Of a stretch of DNA of 27,430 nucleotides, positions 1-11,176 are shown piece after piece. Location of the stretch: positions 1-27,430 of the forward strand of contig LRSR01008605.1 of the NCBI GenBank assembly GCA_001579985.1, in the 5' to 3' direction. Within the stretch, counting starts at the first letter, position 1, and each line of letters opens with the position of its first letter. The notes below the pieces were generated by a model, which did not search any database, was not told where the DNA came from, and was given only the letters and a program-made list of their open reading frames with translations. The stretch is from Hypsibius dujardini. Lineage: Eukaryota > Tardigrada > Eutardigrada > Parachela > Hypsibiidae. The position numbers and the translations under genes are program-made.

Positions 1-216
1 GTTGCTCTGTTCCGGCTTTGTTCCATTTCGATACATGCCACCCCCTGCCCCGCCCCTTTTGCCCATACCCCGGACCCTCCAGTGTACTCAATCTTGTTGA
101 CCCTTGTACCCTTGTGTTTGAATGGAAATGCAACGTCAGCAACAGCTGTTTTGTTTGCAAACTTTGACGGTCGCCCCTAGATGGTTTGATTGATTGAAGG
201 GTGTGCTTCTGTTTAG
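1..216 (+). other. intron sequence upstream of the first visible IDH exon
   Basis: No frame here encodes the expected IDH N-terminal block. The stretch ends in a pyrimidine-containing acceptor at 211-216, so it is read as the 3' part of an intron, with a C-rich patch at 40-80. Confidence 0.6.
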
Positions 217-2483
<2,267 letters not shown>

Positions 2484-3211
2484 TGTGGCTTTTTTCCATG
2501 TTTTAACAGGTCAATCAAGTTTGCAAAATTATTGTTTCGTGCTGCATGTCATTTCATTTTTGGGGGGGGGAGTTAGATTGAGATTTATTTATTTGAATAA
2601 GTTGTTCCAGTTTTTATTCTGTTTTCCATTTTTGCTGCAAGTGGCGGCTTTTAATCTTGCTGCTTTGACCATTTGGGCAATAATAATTAATTCCAGTTCA
2701 AGATTATGGTAGGAAGCTAATATGGGGCGCAGTTAATCTGGGCCGTGAGGTGGCTAATGACTGAATTGTTGTTTGACATCCTGATCCATTTCATTCGTTC
2801 GTTGATTAGTGTGTCGTTGTTCACTATTAGTCGGATTGTTCGCTAAACTAGTGCTGAAAGGTTCTGTCAATTCAGTCACGTTCCGTAGGTTCACGCAGTG
2901 AGTGTTTTTGCCATGTCATTCGTTCGTTGATTAATGTGTCGTTGTTCATTGTTAGTCGGATTGTTCGCTAAGCTAGTGCTGAAACGTTCTGTCGATTGAG
3001 TCACGTTCCGTATTTTCACGCAGTGAGTCTAGGCTTTTGTGTTTTTGCGTTTTTGTGAAAGAAGAATTCAATCTGAGAATTTTGTGTACTCCTTCCTTGA
3101 AATTTTGGTTAAAGTTTTCGTAAACTGTGTACCTTCGTAATCTTAACTGTAAAGTGGTTTGCGGTGTTCTAATTTGCCTTCATCGTCGAATCAGTGATTT
3201 GGATTTGAAGA
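2484..3211. other. intergenic region, IDH 3' flank to SPICE1-like start
   Basis: Holds the IDH 3' UTR (no canonical AATAAA seen), a G8 run near 2563, and a tandemly duplicated segment at 2791-3040. I see no convincing coding exon. Confidence 0.6.
2791..3040. repeat. tandem duplication, two copies of a ~125-bp unit
   Basis: The unit starting TCATTCGTTCGTTGATTA at 2791 recurs at 2916. It includes shared blocks such as GTTAGTCGGATTGTTCGCTA and TCACGCAGTGAGT. The copies differ by scattered substitutions, so this is a diverged duplication rather than a recent one. It lies directly upstream of the SPICE1-like gene. Confidence 0.88.
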
Positions 3212-4167
3212 ATGACAGACCGGCGTCCGAAATCATTCCAATCAGTGGAACCTCGCAGCAAAAGCCAACCGTTTCTGGCTGGTGCAAAAACGGGGATGAG
3301 CGAAACAAGCAGTCGGAAGCCGATGCCCAAGGCGAGGCAGCAATGGAATGACGATTTCAACGATTTGGCGGCGTTACGGGAAACTGAGGAGGAGCGAAAT
3401 CATCGCGTGGCGTCACATGTCTCCAAAAATATCAAAACGGCACAAAGGGAACTAGTGGAAAAGAAGATTCGAAACGGTAAAGAATATTGAAATTTGTATT
3501 GTGGGAGATGATTGGTGAAGACTAGATTACTTTATATAAGTTTCTCGGTTTCGTTGGTGCACGATGTTCGGTTCACCACACTGGTGCGTTGATTGATGGA
3601 TTGATCGTTAGCGGAAAGACAAGTGCTACACCGTACACTACAGTAACCTCAAATTGATTGATTGATCGATTGATTGATTAATTGTTTTTCCGTACACTAC
3701 AGTAACCTCAAATTGATTGATTGATTGATTGTTTTTCCGTGCACTACAGTAACCTCAAATTGATTGATTGATCCATTGATTGATTGATTGTTTTTCCGTA
3801 CACTACAGTAACCTCAAATTGATTGATTGATTGCGAAGTGGCATTTTTCGATTGCGTTGAAATTTTTTGAGTGGTCAGTGAATTCATGGTTGCTTGTTGT
3901 CTTTACCAATATTCTTGGCTACTGCATTAGAGAAGCTCTTATATGACCTTCACAGAAATCGGGAATCCGGCCGCCAGACGAAACTGCTCCAAGCAGGGAC
4001 CGCTTGTTCGGGAAGTGATCCTGAGTGTGGACGAGATCACCGGCATGATTAACGAGTCGAACCAAGTCCTGGATGAAGCCAAAACTCTTCTACGGGAGCA
4101 CCATCGGAACGTGTCGGCGTCTTCTGGTGGACCAGCGACAGCCAAAATACGCAGTGTTGACAGTTGA
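3212..4167 (+). CDS. SPICE1-like (spindle and centriole-associated) short protein
   Basis: Exons 3212-3476 and 3956-4167, joined in phase by donor ACG|GTAAAG and acceptor CTTCACAG, give about 158 residues. Residues 43-86 contain QQWNDDFNDLAALRETEEER and a SKN...ELVEKK segment. In spacing and residues this resembles the N-terminus of vertebrate SPICE1 as I remember it ([20 protein letters not shown], then a SKN...ELQEK segment). The next exon's VREVILSVDEITGMINESNQ and VLDEAKTLL resemble the SPICE1 stretch before its coiled coils. SPICE1 acts in centriole duplication and spindle assembly. Human SPICE1 is about 855 residues; here only the N-terminal part is found. The stop codon lies inside an 18-bp minisatellite, so the protein may be truly short, truncated, or continued by exons I could not find. 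The acceptor after TAG at 3930 was rejected because its frame closes. Confidence 0.6.
3631..3833. repeat. four-copy compound repeat in the SPICE1-like intron
   Basis: The core CCGTACACTACAGTAACCTC appears at 3631, 3690, 3737 (one change) and 3796. Each is followed by AAA and a variable run of TTGA, and later copies are preceded by TTGTTTTT. Unit length is about 47-60 bp, varying with the TTGA run. Confidence 0.9.
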
Positions 4168-4282
4168 ACGGGCTGTGACAGTTGAACGGGCTATGACAGT
4201 TGAACGGGCTGTGACAGTTGAACGGGCTATGACAGTTGAACGGGTTGTACAGTTGAACGGGTTGTGACAGTTGAACGGGCTG
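4158..4282. repeat. 18-bp minisatellite, seven copies
   Basis: Copies of TGACAGTTGAACGGGCTG start at 4158, 4176, 4194, 4212, 4230, 4248 (17 bp) and 4265, with A/G and C/T variants. The first copy supplies the TGA stop of the SPICE1-like frame. In another frame the array stays open as TVERAV/TVERAM hexapeptides. Confidence 0.95.
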
Positions 4283-4767
4283 TTTTGCTAAAGAAATGAA
4301 ATTGTTCTCCAAATCGGAAAAAAATCTCTTCGTTTGACGGGTTTCGTATCCAAACACCTCGAATCATAGTTATTCTTGACTGGATTTATGCGGGTATTGT
4401 TACTTGAGCGGCTCCCTTGATTGGGGGTCCAACCCATTTGTGCCCAGTTAGGCCCGCCTTCAATTCCCCTCATTCAGTGCACTTTAATTGTTCACTTGCT
4501 TTGCATTCTGTACATTCTGTCTCGCTATAATGTAATAGTTGCCGGACATCGGAATCGCATAGTCCTTATTTACGGTGTAAATTATCGCTGGGAAAACTGC
4601 AAAGCAACTGGCAACGGGACGATGGAGGCGCAACGCGGATGTGGCGTCTCTTGATTTGATCCAACGGTTAGCTTTGTGCCGTGTATGAGCGACTGATAAC
4701 TTGATTTATGATTCAGTAGACTGTGAAGTTTGTATGGATTTGTGATAGCGATTCCGATTAATGGTTG

Positions 4768-4773
4768 AATAAA
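4768..4773 (+). terminator. possible poly(A) signal AATAAA
   Basis: The first canonical AATAAA downstream of the SPICE1-like stop, about 600 bp away. It suits a long 3' UTR but is not proven. Confidence 0.35.
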
Positions 4774-4944
4774 ATAATGTTTGTAGCGGCTGGATGAAGA
4801 AGTTTAAAGCAACCTGCTACAGTTGTACCATGATATTTCGATGGACTGTGCTTGGTACTTTTGAGTAGTAAAAGATGCAATGTTGCGGCTGATGAGTGAA
4901 TTTATTGATTGACTGGTCAGTGGTCAAACATATTACATGGTCCT

Positions 4945-5070
4945 ACACACGTGGCAAAAACCTTGCACTGACCGAATTAGGCCCTTTAACTCGGAACTAT
5001 GTACAACAGCCATGCGTCGAACGAGTGTAATGGCTTAACTCGGTCAGCGCAAGATTTTTGCCACGTGTGA
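4945..5070. mobile_element. foldback/MITE-like hairpin element, family A copy 1
   Basis: Arms 4945-4975 and 5040-5070 are inverted copies, 28 of 31 positions matching, separated by 64 bp. The outer sequence is CACACGTGGCAAAAA. The termini resemble those of the hairpin at 12079-12232 (CACACATGGCCACAA). It encodes no protein, as expected of a non-autonomous element. Confidence 0.72.
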
Positions 5071-5488
5071 ACATGTAGTGTAGATAGGAAGAGCACGGCT
5101 GTTTGATGGCTGACAGGGATATTTTCATTACTGAATTTCGAGCTATTTTTCCTTCATCTTTAACGGTGCCGTTACTCGTGCATTACTTTTTAACTGACCA
5201 GTCGGTTTAGCAAATGTAATCTTACTGCTGTTGCTTGCTTTAATTATTTCATTGATTGGTGGGTGGATGAACTGACAGGGCGCATGCGTTACCGGCTTAC
5301 CACTTTGCTGTGGGAAATCACTTATGTCACTCATGGATGGCCGCTATTTTTAGCTCGTCTGTCCTCATTTCGAATGCTTTTCCCTAGCTTTTGCTTTAAC
5401 ACATCAAGCTGGAATGTAGATCAGATCTTTTCTTTTCGTCGCAGGGCTAACTTCGACCAGGTGGAAGTGGAACCAACGCCTCAACATA

Positions 5489-5704
5489 CAACCTCAACCA
5501 ATGATGCAACCAACGCAACCTCAACCAACGAAGCAACCAACGCAACCTCAACCAACGATGCAACCAACGCAACCTCAACCAACGAAGCAACCAACGCAAC
5601 CTCAACCAACGAAGCAACCAACGCGACCTCAACCAATGATGCAACCAACGCAACCTCAACCAACGAAGCAACCAACGCGACCTCAACCAACGATGCAACC
5701 AACA
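5489..5704 (+). repeat. 27-bp coding minisatellite (nine-residue Pro/Gln repeat, 8 copies)
   Basis: Eight tandem 27-bp units, for example QPQPTKQPT, QPQPTMQPT and RPQPMMQPT, alternating K/M and Q/R. The frame is fixed by the downstream exon, which runs through YLFEAK, uses a GTAAGG donor at 5758, and joins in phase to the GH65 module. The opposite-strand and Thr/Asn/Ala readings are shadow frames. Confidence 0.9.
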
Positions 5705-6441
5705 CGATCTCCTCTGCATGGCGAAACACACTTGCCGTATTTGTTTGAGGCTAAAATGTAAGGAAGTTGAACCTTGCAACAGGTTTTATAGATATTTTGC
5801 CGATATTTAGCAGTCGCTTATATGCGCATGTGCTGAATTCATTTGTCCGTTTTTTCTGTTATTTACAAACAGATTGCCAGAGGACCGTTTCATGCCGGAA
5901 GTGGGCAATGGCCATGTAGCCACCGTAGCATTAGGCCCATACGTCCATATGAATGGTCTGTACGATGGACTCGGATGCAACAGCTCGAGAGCACGGATAC
6001 CATCACTGATTGGCTTCAAAACAGCGATGAAGAATGTCCCCGTGGTCGAAAGTTACCAGCTGAACGTGAAAGAAGGTACTGCGATCGTACTGAGTCAACA
6101 TTGCCTGCGTGGCTTCGCAGGTTACTTAGGTACTTCTTCCTGTGTAGGAATATTCAGGGAGAATAAGGTTTTAGAAGACGGTTCGGTCACCTTGACGCGT
6201 GAAATTTTTGCACATCGTCTGCATCCTCACCTGCTGGTGATGCGGTTGCTCGTTGAGTTTGTCCCTGGAACCGAAAGCGTAATTGTTGAACTGATTGACA
6301 TACCACCGACAGACTTATTGGTCAGTCCGGATATCGAGTTTGTGCGGACGAAGGAGTTCCCGTACACGGAAACAACCGGGTAAGGACAGACAGACAGACA
6401 GACAGACAGACCGACAGACAGACAGACAGACAGACAGACAC

Positions 6442-6480
<39 letters not shown>

Positions 6481-8258
6481 GCACACACACACACACACAG
6501 ACAGACACACAGACAGACACACAGACAGACACACAGACGGGCAGACAGACAGACGGGCAGACAGACGGATGGGCAGACAGATAGACATAAAATAGCTGAA
6601 CATGTGATTAAAATTCCTAATCTTCTTTCAGTTCCGCTCTCTTGCGCCACTACAGTGTTAGTCAGGGCTTTACTCGAACACCGGAAGTGGCTGAAACTCC
6701 GAAGTCACCGGTGACTGTGGCGTGGTATTCGAACTGGCCGTTGGAAAGAGAAATCACTGTTACCGGGAACAATCTGGATTTAGTTTTATATGTATCAGTA
6801 GGTAGTGAGGGAAAAGAAACCGTTGCGGTAAGACATTTAAGACTAAGTTAAATTTGTACGAGCCACAGACATCTTACAATTTGCTTTGTGAACCTCATCA
6901 GAGCCTGCTGGACGCCATGGACATTGACTTCCCGAGTCTCCGCGCCTCCCATGTCGCCAAGTGGAGCGAATACTGGGAAAGCGGACGGATTGAAGTGGAT
7001 CCTGCGGAGAATTTTGCGCTCGCTCAGGCGTTGTACAGTACTTTCTATTTTCTGCTGAGTTCGCTGCCAAATGCCGATTGTGGACATGGATTCATTGGAC
7101 TTAGCCCAGGTTAAGAGCGATTCGAGAATTATGCACGGACCAACTGTTTAACACTTAATGGTGCTCATTGCCGTAAATGCCTCATTTCAGGTGGCTTAGC
7201 TCGTGGTGCCCCGGGAGCGGAGATCGATCAGGACTACCTCGGGCATTCCTTCTGGGATACCGAAATGTGGATGGTAAGGGATATTGGTGCAGTACAGACT
7301 TCCATTTTTTCTCTGTTGCAAAACTGGCTAACGATAATTTAGTCTCGGTTCCTGCCTCAAAATATTCGACGTTGAAGTGCGCAGTTGAACGCCGTTTTCA
7401 TTCGTATTCTTTATCGCACTTAGTTTCCCCCGATTCTCTTCTTCCATCCGGATCAAGCGCGTATTTTAATCGAAGCGAGGATTCGGATTCTCGACCAAGC
7501 ACTCAAGAATGCAGACGCATTCGGCAAAGAGGGCGCGAAATTCCCTTGGGAAGCGGGAATGACCGGTCGGTTTTTAACGAAAGCGTTTTGAGCTGCTCAA
7601 TTAATTCCCAATAAATTCCCAATAAATTCTCAATAAATTCTATTTGATGTTGAGATTCTGATGACGTATTCTCCTCTGCCCAGGAGTGGAAACAACCCCG
7701 TGGCCTCCAGCCGCTGACTACCAGCACCACGTAACCGCCGACATTGCCTTCGCTGTCCGGCAGTTTCTCTACGCTTCCAACAATAAGAAACAACTCATCC
7801 AGGACATGGGATTAGATCAACTTGTGGAAGAAATAGCCGCTTGGTGGCAGAGCTTGACCGTTATGTCTGACAACGATACAACTTGCAACATAAACAGTAA
7901 GCGCCTATACTCATGGTCAGATTAACCGTTACGAATGTATTAATGAATACCATGACGATATTTTTTCCAGGCGTGATGGGACCAGACGAGTACCACTATC
8001 CCGTCAACAACTCTGCGTTCACCAATTATGCGGCTAAACTAGCACTCCAGTAAGTAATCAACTATTACGCTTCTTCAAATGCGTTACCAGTCGCGCTGTT
8101 TATTTTCCTCCTGTTTGTTGTGTTCCCTCATTTTTCTTGGACTCTGCTATGAGCCTATGACTGTTAAACCTTTTCCGTTATCGACATTTCTGGTTCAAAC
8201 TCGGCCCTATGACTGATGGATCTTTTGCAGACAACTTCATTATCTATCTGTCTGTCTG

Positions 8259-8296
<38 letters not shown>

Positions 8297-9450
8297 GCCT
8301 ATCTGTCTGTTTGTTTGTCTGTCTGCCGGTCTGTTTGTCTGTCTAGTGGGAAAAAATAAAGGTCGTATTAAGCTGTAGACAGGTGGCTGACATTATTGAT
8401 TTACTCCACTATTACAGATTGCCATCATACGTGCTGGATTTGATCGGCAAGCACGATGCCCGTATTTCTCGCTGGAACGCCACTGCAGCGAAGATCCCTA
8501 TCCCGACTGGAACTACCCCGGACGGGAGAGCGTATCACCCGGAATTCGACGGCTTCACCGTTGACCCTGACCGGGTTTGCAGAAACCGCACCGTCAAGCA
8601 GGCGGACGTTATTTTGCTGGGATATCCTCTTGAGATGGAAATGAGCCGGGAAATGAAAGAGACTGATCTTGACACCTATCGCGAGGTAGACACTAAGCAC
8701 GCTGCTCAGTAAACATATGTAATTCAATCAAATATATTCACGAGTCCTCGCCCCCCTCTGCTTTGATGGTCGCTCATTATTGTGTCGGCAGATTACCGTG
8801 TTGACCGGACCGGCGATGACTTGGTCCATGTTTGCGGTTGGTTATCTCGAGCTGGGTAGGAGAAAGGATGCTGACGTGTTATTCGCCAAATACACGGAAC
8901 ATTCACAAGCGCCGTTTGGTGTAAGCTTCTCCGTCAACAGTTCTTTTTTTCTGTGAGCGGATTAACATGAGGATTATCGAAATTTCGCTGTTACAGGTGT
9001 GGTCGGAATATGCCGGCGGTGATGGGGCCGTGAACTTTCTTACGGGTATGGGGGGATTCCTCCAGGTAAACAGCTTCAGTACTCTGCCTTCGCACGATTA
9101 TTGCCGGTTGGACCTAATCATATTCTTTTTTGTTTGGCTTTTTGAAGTCAGTCATCAACGGATATGGGGGATTTAGACTGCGCAGCGACCACTTGGCCTT
9201 CAATCCAATGGCGCTCCCGGGAACAACCCGATGGAGCGTAACGGGCGCAAAGTACCTCGGCTGTCATCTCAATTTTGCGTTTGATTTCACTACGGATACG
9301 ATAGCGGTAACGCTGGGAGCCGTGCCTGATTTCCCGGTGGACTTGATCGTTGAGACACTCAGCGGAGGCCGACACTTGCTTCACCTGAATCACACAGTCA
9401 CTTACCAGCGAGAGCCCTCCTCAATTTTGCAGCTTTCCAAAACAACTTGA
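5501..9450 (+). CDS. PGGHG: protein-glucosylgalactosylhydroxylysine glucosidase (GH65)
   Basis: Removes glucose from glucosyl-galactosyl-hydroxylysine of collagens. Exons: 5501-5757 (may begin at 5445), 5873-6075, 6148-6379, 6632-6827, 6902-7109, 7191-7273, 7424-7565, 7684-7896, 7971-8049, 8418-8685, 8792-8920, 8997-9065 and 9148-9450. Every junction keeps phase, giving about 793 residues from the ATG at 5501 (human about 737). GH65 signatures: LPEDRFMPEVGNGHVATV at the start of the catalytic module, GHSFWDTEMWMFPPILFFHP, GPDEYHYPVNNSAFTN with the presumed acid Glu, HPEFDG...VKQADVILLGYPLE, GPAMTWSMFAVGY, and WSEYAGGDGAVNFLTGMGG with the third catalytic-class acid. A Pro/Gln repeat occupies the first ~68 residues. 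The start is uncertain: a frame stop at 5417 and a good acceptor at 5442-5444 leave room for an upstream signal-peptide exon. The 72-nt intron at 6076-6147 is in frame. Confidence 0.93.
6385..6590. repeat. GACA microsatellite with AC tract, PGGHG intron
   Basis: Runs of ACAG, then a CA dinucleotide run near 6481-6500, then ACAG with GGGC variants, inside the intron at 6380-6631. Confidence 0.94.
8244..8345. repeat. TGTC microsatellite, PGGHG intron
   Basis: TCTG repeats inside the 368-bp intron at 8050-8417, the longest intron in this gene. Confidence 0.93.
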
Positions 9451-9510
9451 CATTCAAGGTAATTGACCCGCGCATTCAAAGTCTACATATCGATAGTCAC
9501 ATGCAAGTCT

Positions 9511-9568
9511 GTGGGTTTGCGTGTCTGCCTGTCTGTCTGCCTGCCTGCCTGCCTGTCTGTCTGTCCAC

Positions 9569-9612
<44 letters not shown>

Positions 9613-9640
9613 CGTCCGTCTGTTTGTCTGCCTGCCTGTT

Positions 9641-9672
<32 letters not shown>

Positions 9673-9760
9673 CATCTGTCTACGTGCTTATTTGTCTCTC
9701 TGTTTGCTTGTCTGTCTGCCTGTCCGTCTGCCTGCCAGTCTCTCTGTCCGCATGTTCATA
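9511..9760. repeat. TGTC microsatellite downstream of PGGHG
   Basis: Long degenerate TCTG/TGCC/TCCG array starting 60 bp after the PGGHG stop, probably in its 3' UTR or flank. Confidence 0.92.
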
Positions 9761-10176
9761 TGTCTTTTGTCTACTTGTTTGCCGGTTTTTGTCCTGTGAC
9801 TGTTTTTGTTCATGTCTCAGTTTCTCAGTGGTTGTCATCTTCTTTCTTAGAAATCTACTGTGCCCGCTTTGTTCAATTCAATTTGTCATCTTAACATTCT
9901 GTGACGCCCGACTCCCACTGGAGTTATTTTCACTGCGATATAGGGAACACTTAATTGTGCGTTAGCATTTGACTACCGCTGCGGCAACTTTCCTCTCCTT
10001 TTTGTTGTTCCTTCTCAATTGTTAAAAGGAAACGATTGTCCTGCCTGTCGGTGGGTGATAACGTGAAGGATCTAAACAGAAAGAGCGATTGGCGTGTCTC
10101 AATTTAATCGCGCTAAACTTCCGGTTGTCGTTTAGCAGCTCCTTCGGTCGCGCAAATGGGCGTCTTTCTTAACGGG

Positions 10177-10260
10177 CGGGCATTAAGCAGTCGCCGCACG
10201 TCATCATCATATATGATGTGATTCGTCGTGATTGACCTCTTTCGGTCCTCTTAATGCCCG
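10177..10260. promoter_or_regulatory. inverted repeat with nearby palindrome, possible regulatory region
   Basis: CGGGCATTAAG at 10177-10187 is inverted as CTTAATGCCCG at 10250-10260. The perfect palindrome CATCATATATGATG lies at 10205-10218. It is 480-560 bp upstream of the GPCR start codon. A regulatory role is inference. Confidence 0.3.
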
Positions 10261-10737
10261 AAAACAAACTTGGCACGGTCTCAATCAGATAAATGGGAAA
10301 GGGGAGTGCGAGGACGCGTTTCTGCGCTTAGCTCCCGGGATGAAGTGTTGCGGTACTCAATGAAAAGGGGAGGCGAGAGCGAAGCCGCCTGATGCGTCTT
10401 TGTGCGATCGTCATCGCCATTGAAAGTCCCCACGGCTGTTTTCTTCCATTCACTACTCTTTTTTTCCAGATAAACACAACTTGGTCTTTGTTTGCAGGAA
10501 TAAAATTAAAGAGAGAGAGAGATTCCAGTCTTGGCTCAACCATCATGAGTTCAAGCGCGGCGCACCGGATGATTCTGCGGAATTTACCCAACGTGACATC
10601 CTATTCACTTTTTACTTTGCACATTGCGGGTCAGCCGTGGAATGGTGACTCATCATTGAAATACTTAACCTGCTCGTTGCTTTTGAATCTTCGTCATTAG
10701 TAATCTACTTGCTAAATATTTTTCACATGAGCTGAAC

Positions 10738-11139
10738 ATGAACTTTGCTAATTCTTCGCTGAATTCGACCTTGCCTGCTGCGATATCTCTCGACAAATGC
10801 GGTTGGCCGACCTCGGTTCACTCACAACGTCCTCAGCCACCGTCCATCCGCTACTTGGATCTTTGTTCCTATCCTCTTCTGCTGCTGCTCACCACAATTG
10901 GGAACGTACTGAATTTGTTGGTCTTACGGCTGGATAAACCATTCGGTTCGAAAGGGGTTTATCTGAGTGCGGTTGCAATCACGGATCTGGTGTATATGTG
11001 AGCGCACTACGTTTCATCTAAGCACCTCTTGTCTGCCTTCTTATATGACCTTTCTCAAAGCCAGCAATTCACAGTAATTTCTTTCCCTTTCGGCAGCTGT
11101 CTCTGCCTGATTATCGGTCCGTCTGTTTGTCTGTCTGCC

Positions 11140-11176
<37 letters not shown>

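Larger units (their letters stand above)
4283..5444. other. intergenic region, SPICE1-like 3' flank to PGGHG 5' end
   Basis: Contains a possible poly(A) signal at 4768-4773 and a hairpin element at 4945-5070. Short open frames (for example 4421-4654) show no family resemblance. A signal-peptide exon for the downstream gene could be here, but I could not identify one. Confidence 0.5.
9451..10737. other. intergenic region between PGGHG and the GPCR gene
   Basis: Contains a TGTC tract (about 9511-9760), a more complex GC-balanced stretch at 10000-10330 with an 11-bp inverted repeat and a 14-bp palindrome, and an AATAAA at 10499. The stretch just 5' of the GPCR is the likeliest promoter area, but no core element is clear. 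Confidence 0.5.

Noticed and set aside
3943-3955. ATG at 3943 as start of a separate small gene
   Set aside because: The same frame is entered in phase from the upstream exon through the acceptor at 3953-3955, matching two consecutive SPICE1 blocks.
4073-4267. TVERAV hexapeptide repeat protein
   Set aside because: The frame is not connected to an acceptor or to the SPICE1-like reading; most likely a chance open frame of the 18-bp array.
5447-5779. Minus-strand Leu/Trp/Arg and Val/Ala/Ser repeat proteins, and the + frame Asn/Ala/Thr repeat
   Set aside because: These are shadow frames of the 27-bp array; only the Pro/Gln frame joins in phase to the GH65 exon.
5888-6383. Continuous frame through 6076-6147 as a single exon
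   Set aside because: Family alignment is restored only if the 72-nt GT-AG segment is removed; kept as a possible retention isoform.
6227-6650. Cys/Val/Ser-rich minus-strand frames
   Set aside because: Artefacts of the GACA tract in a PGGHG intron.
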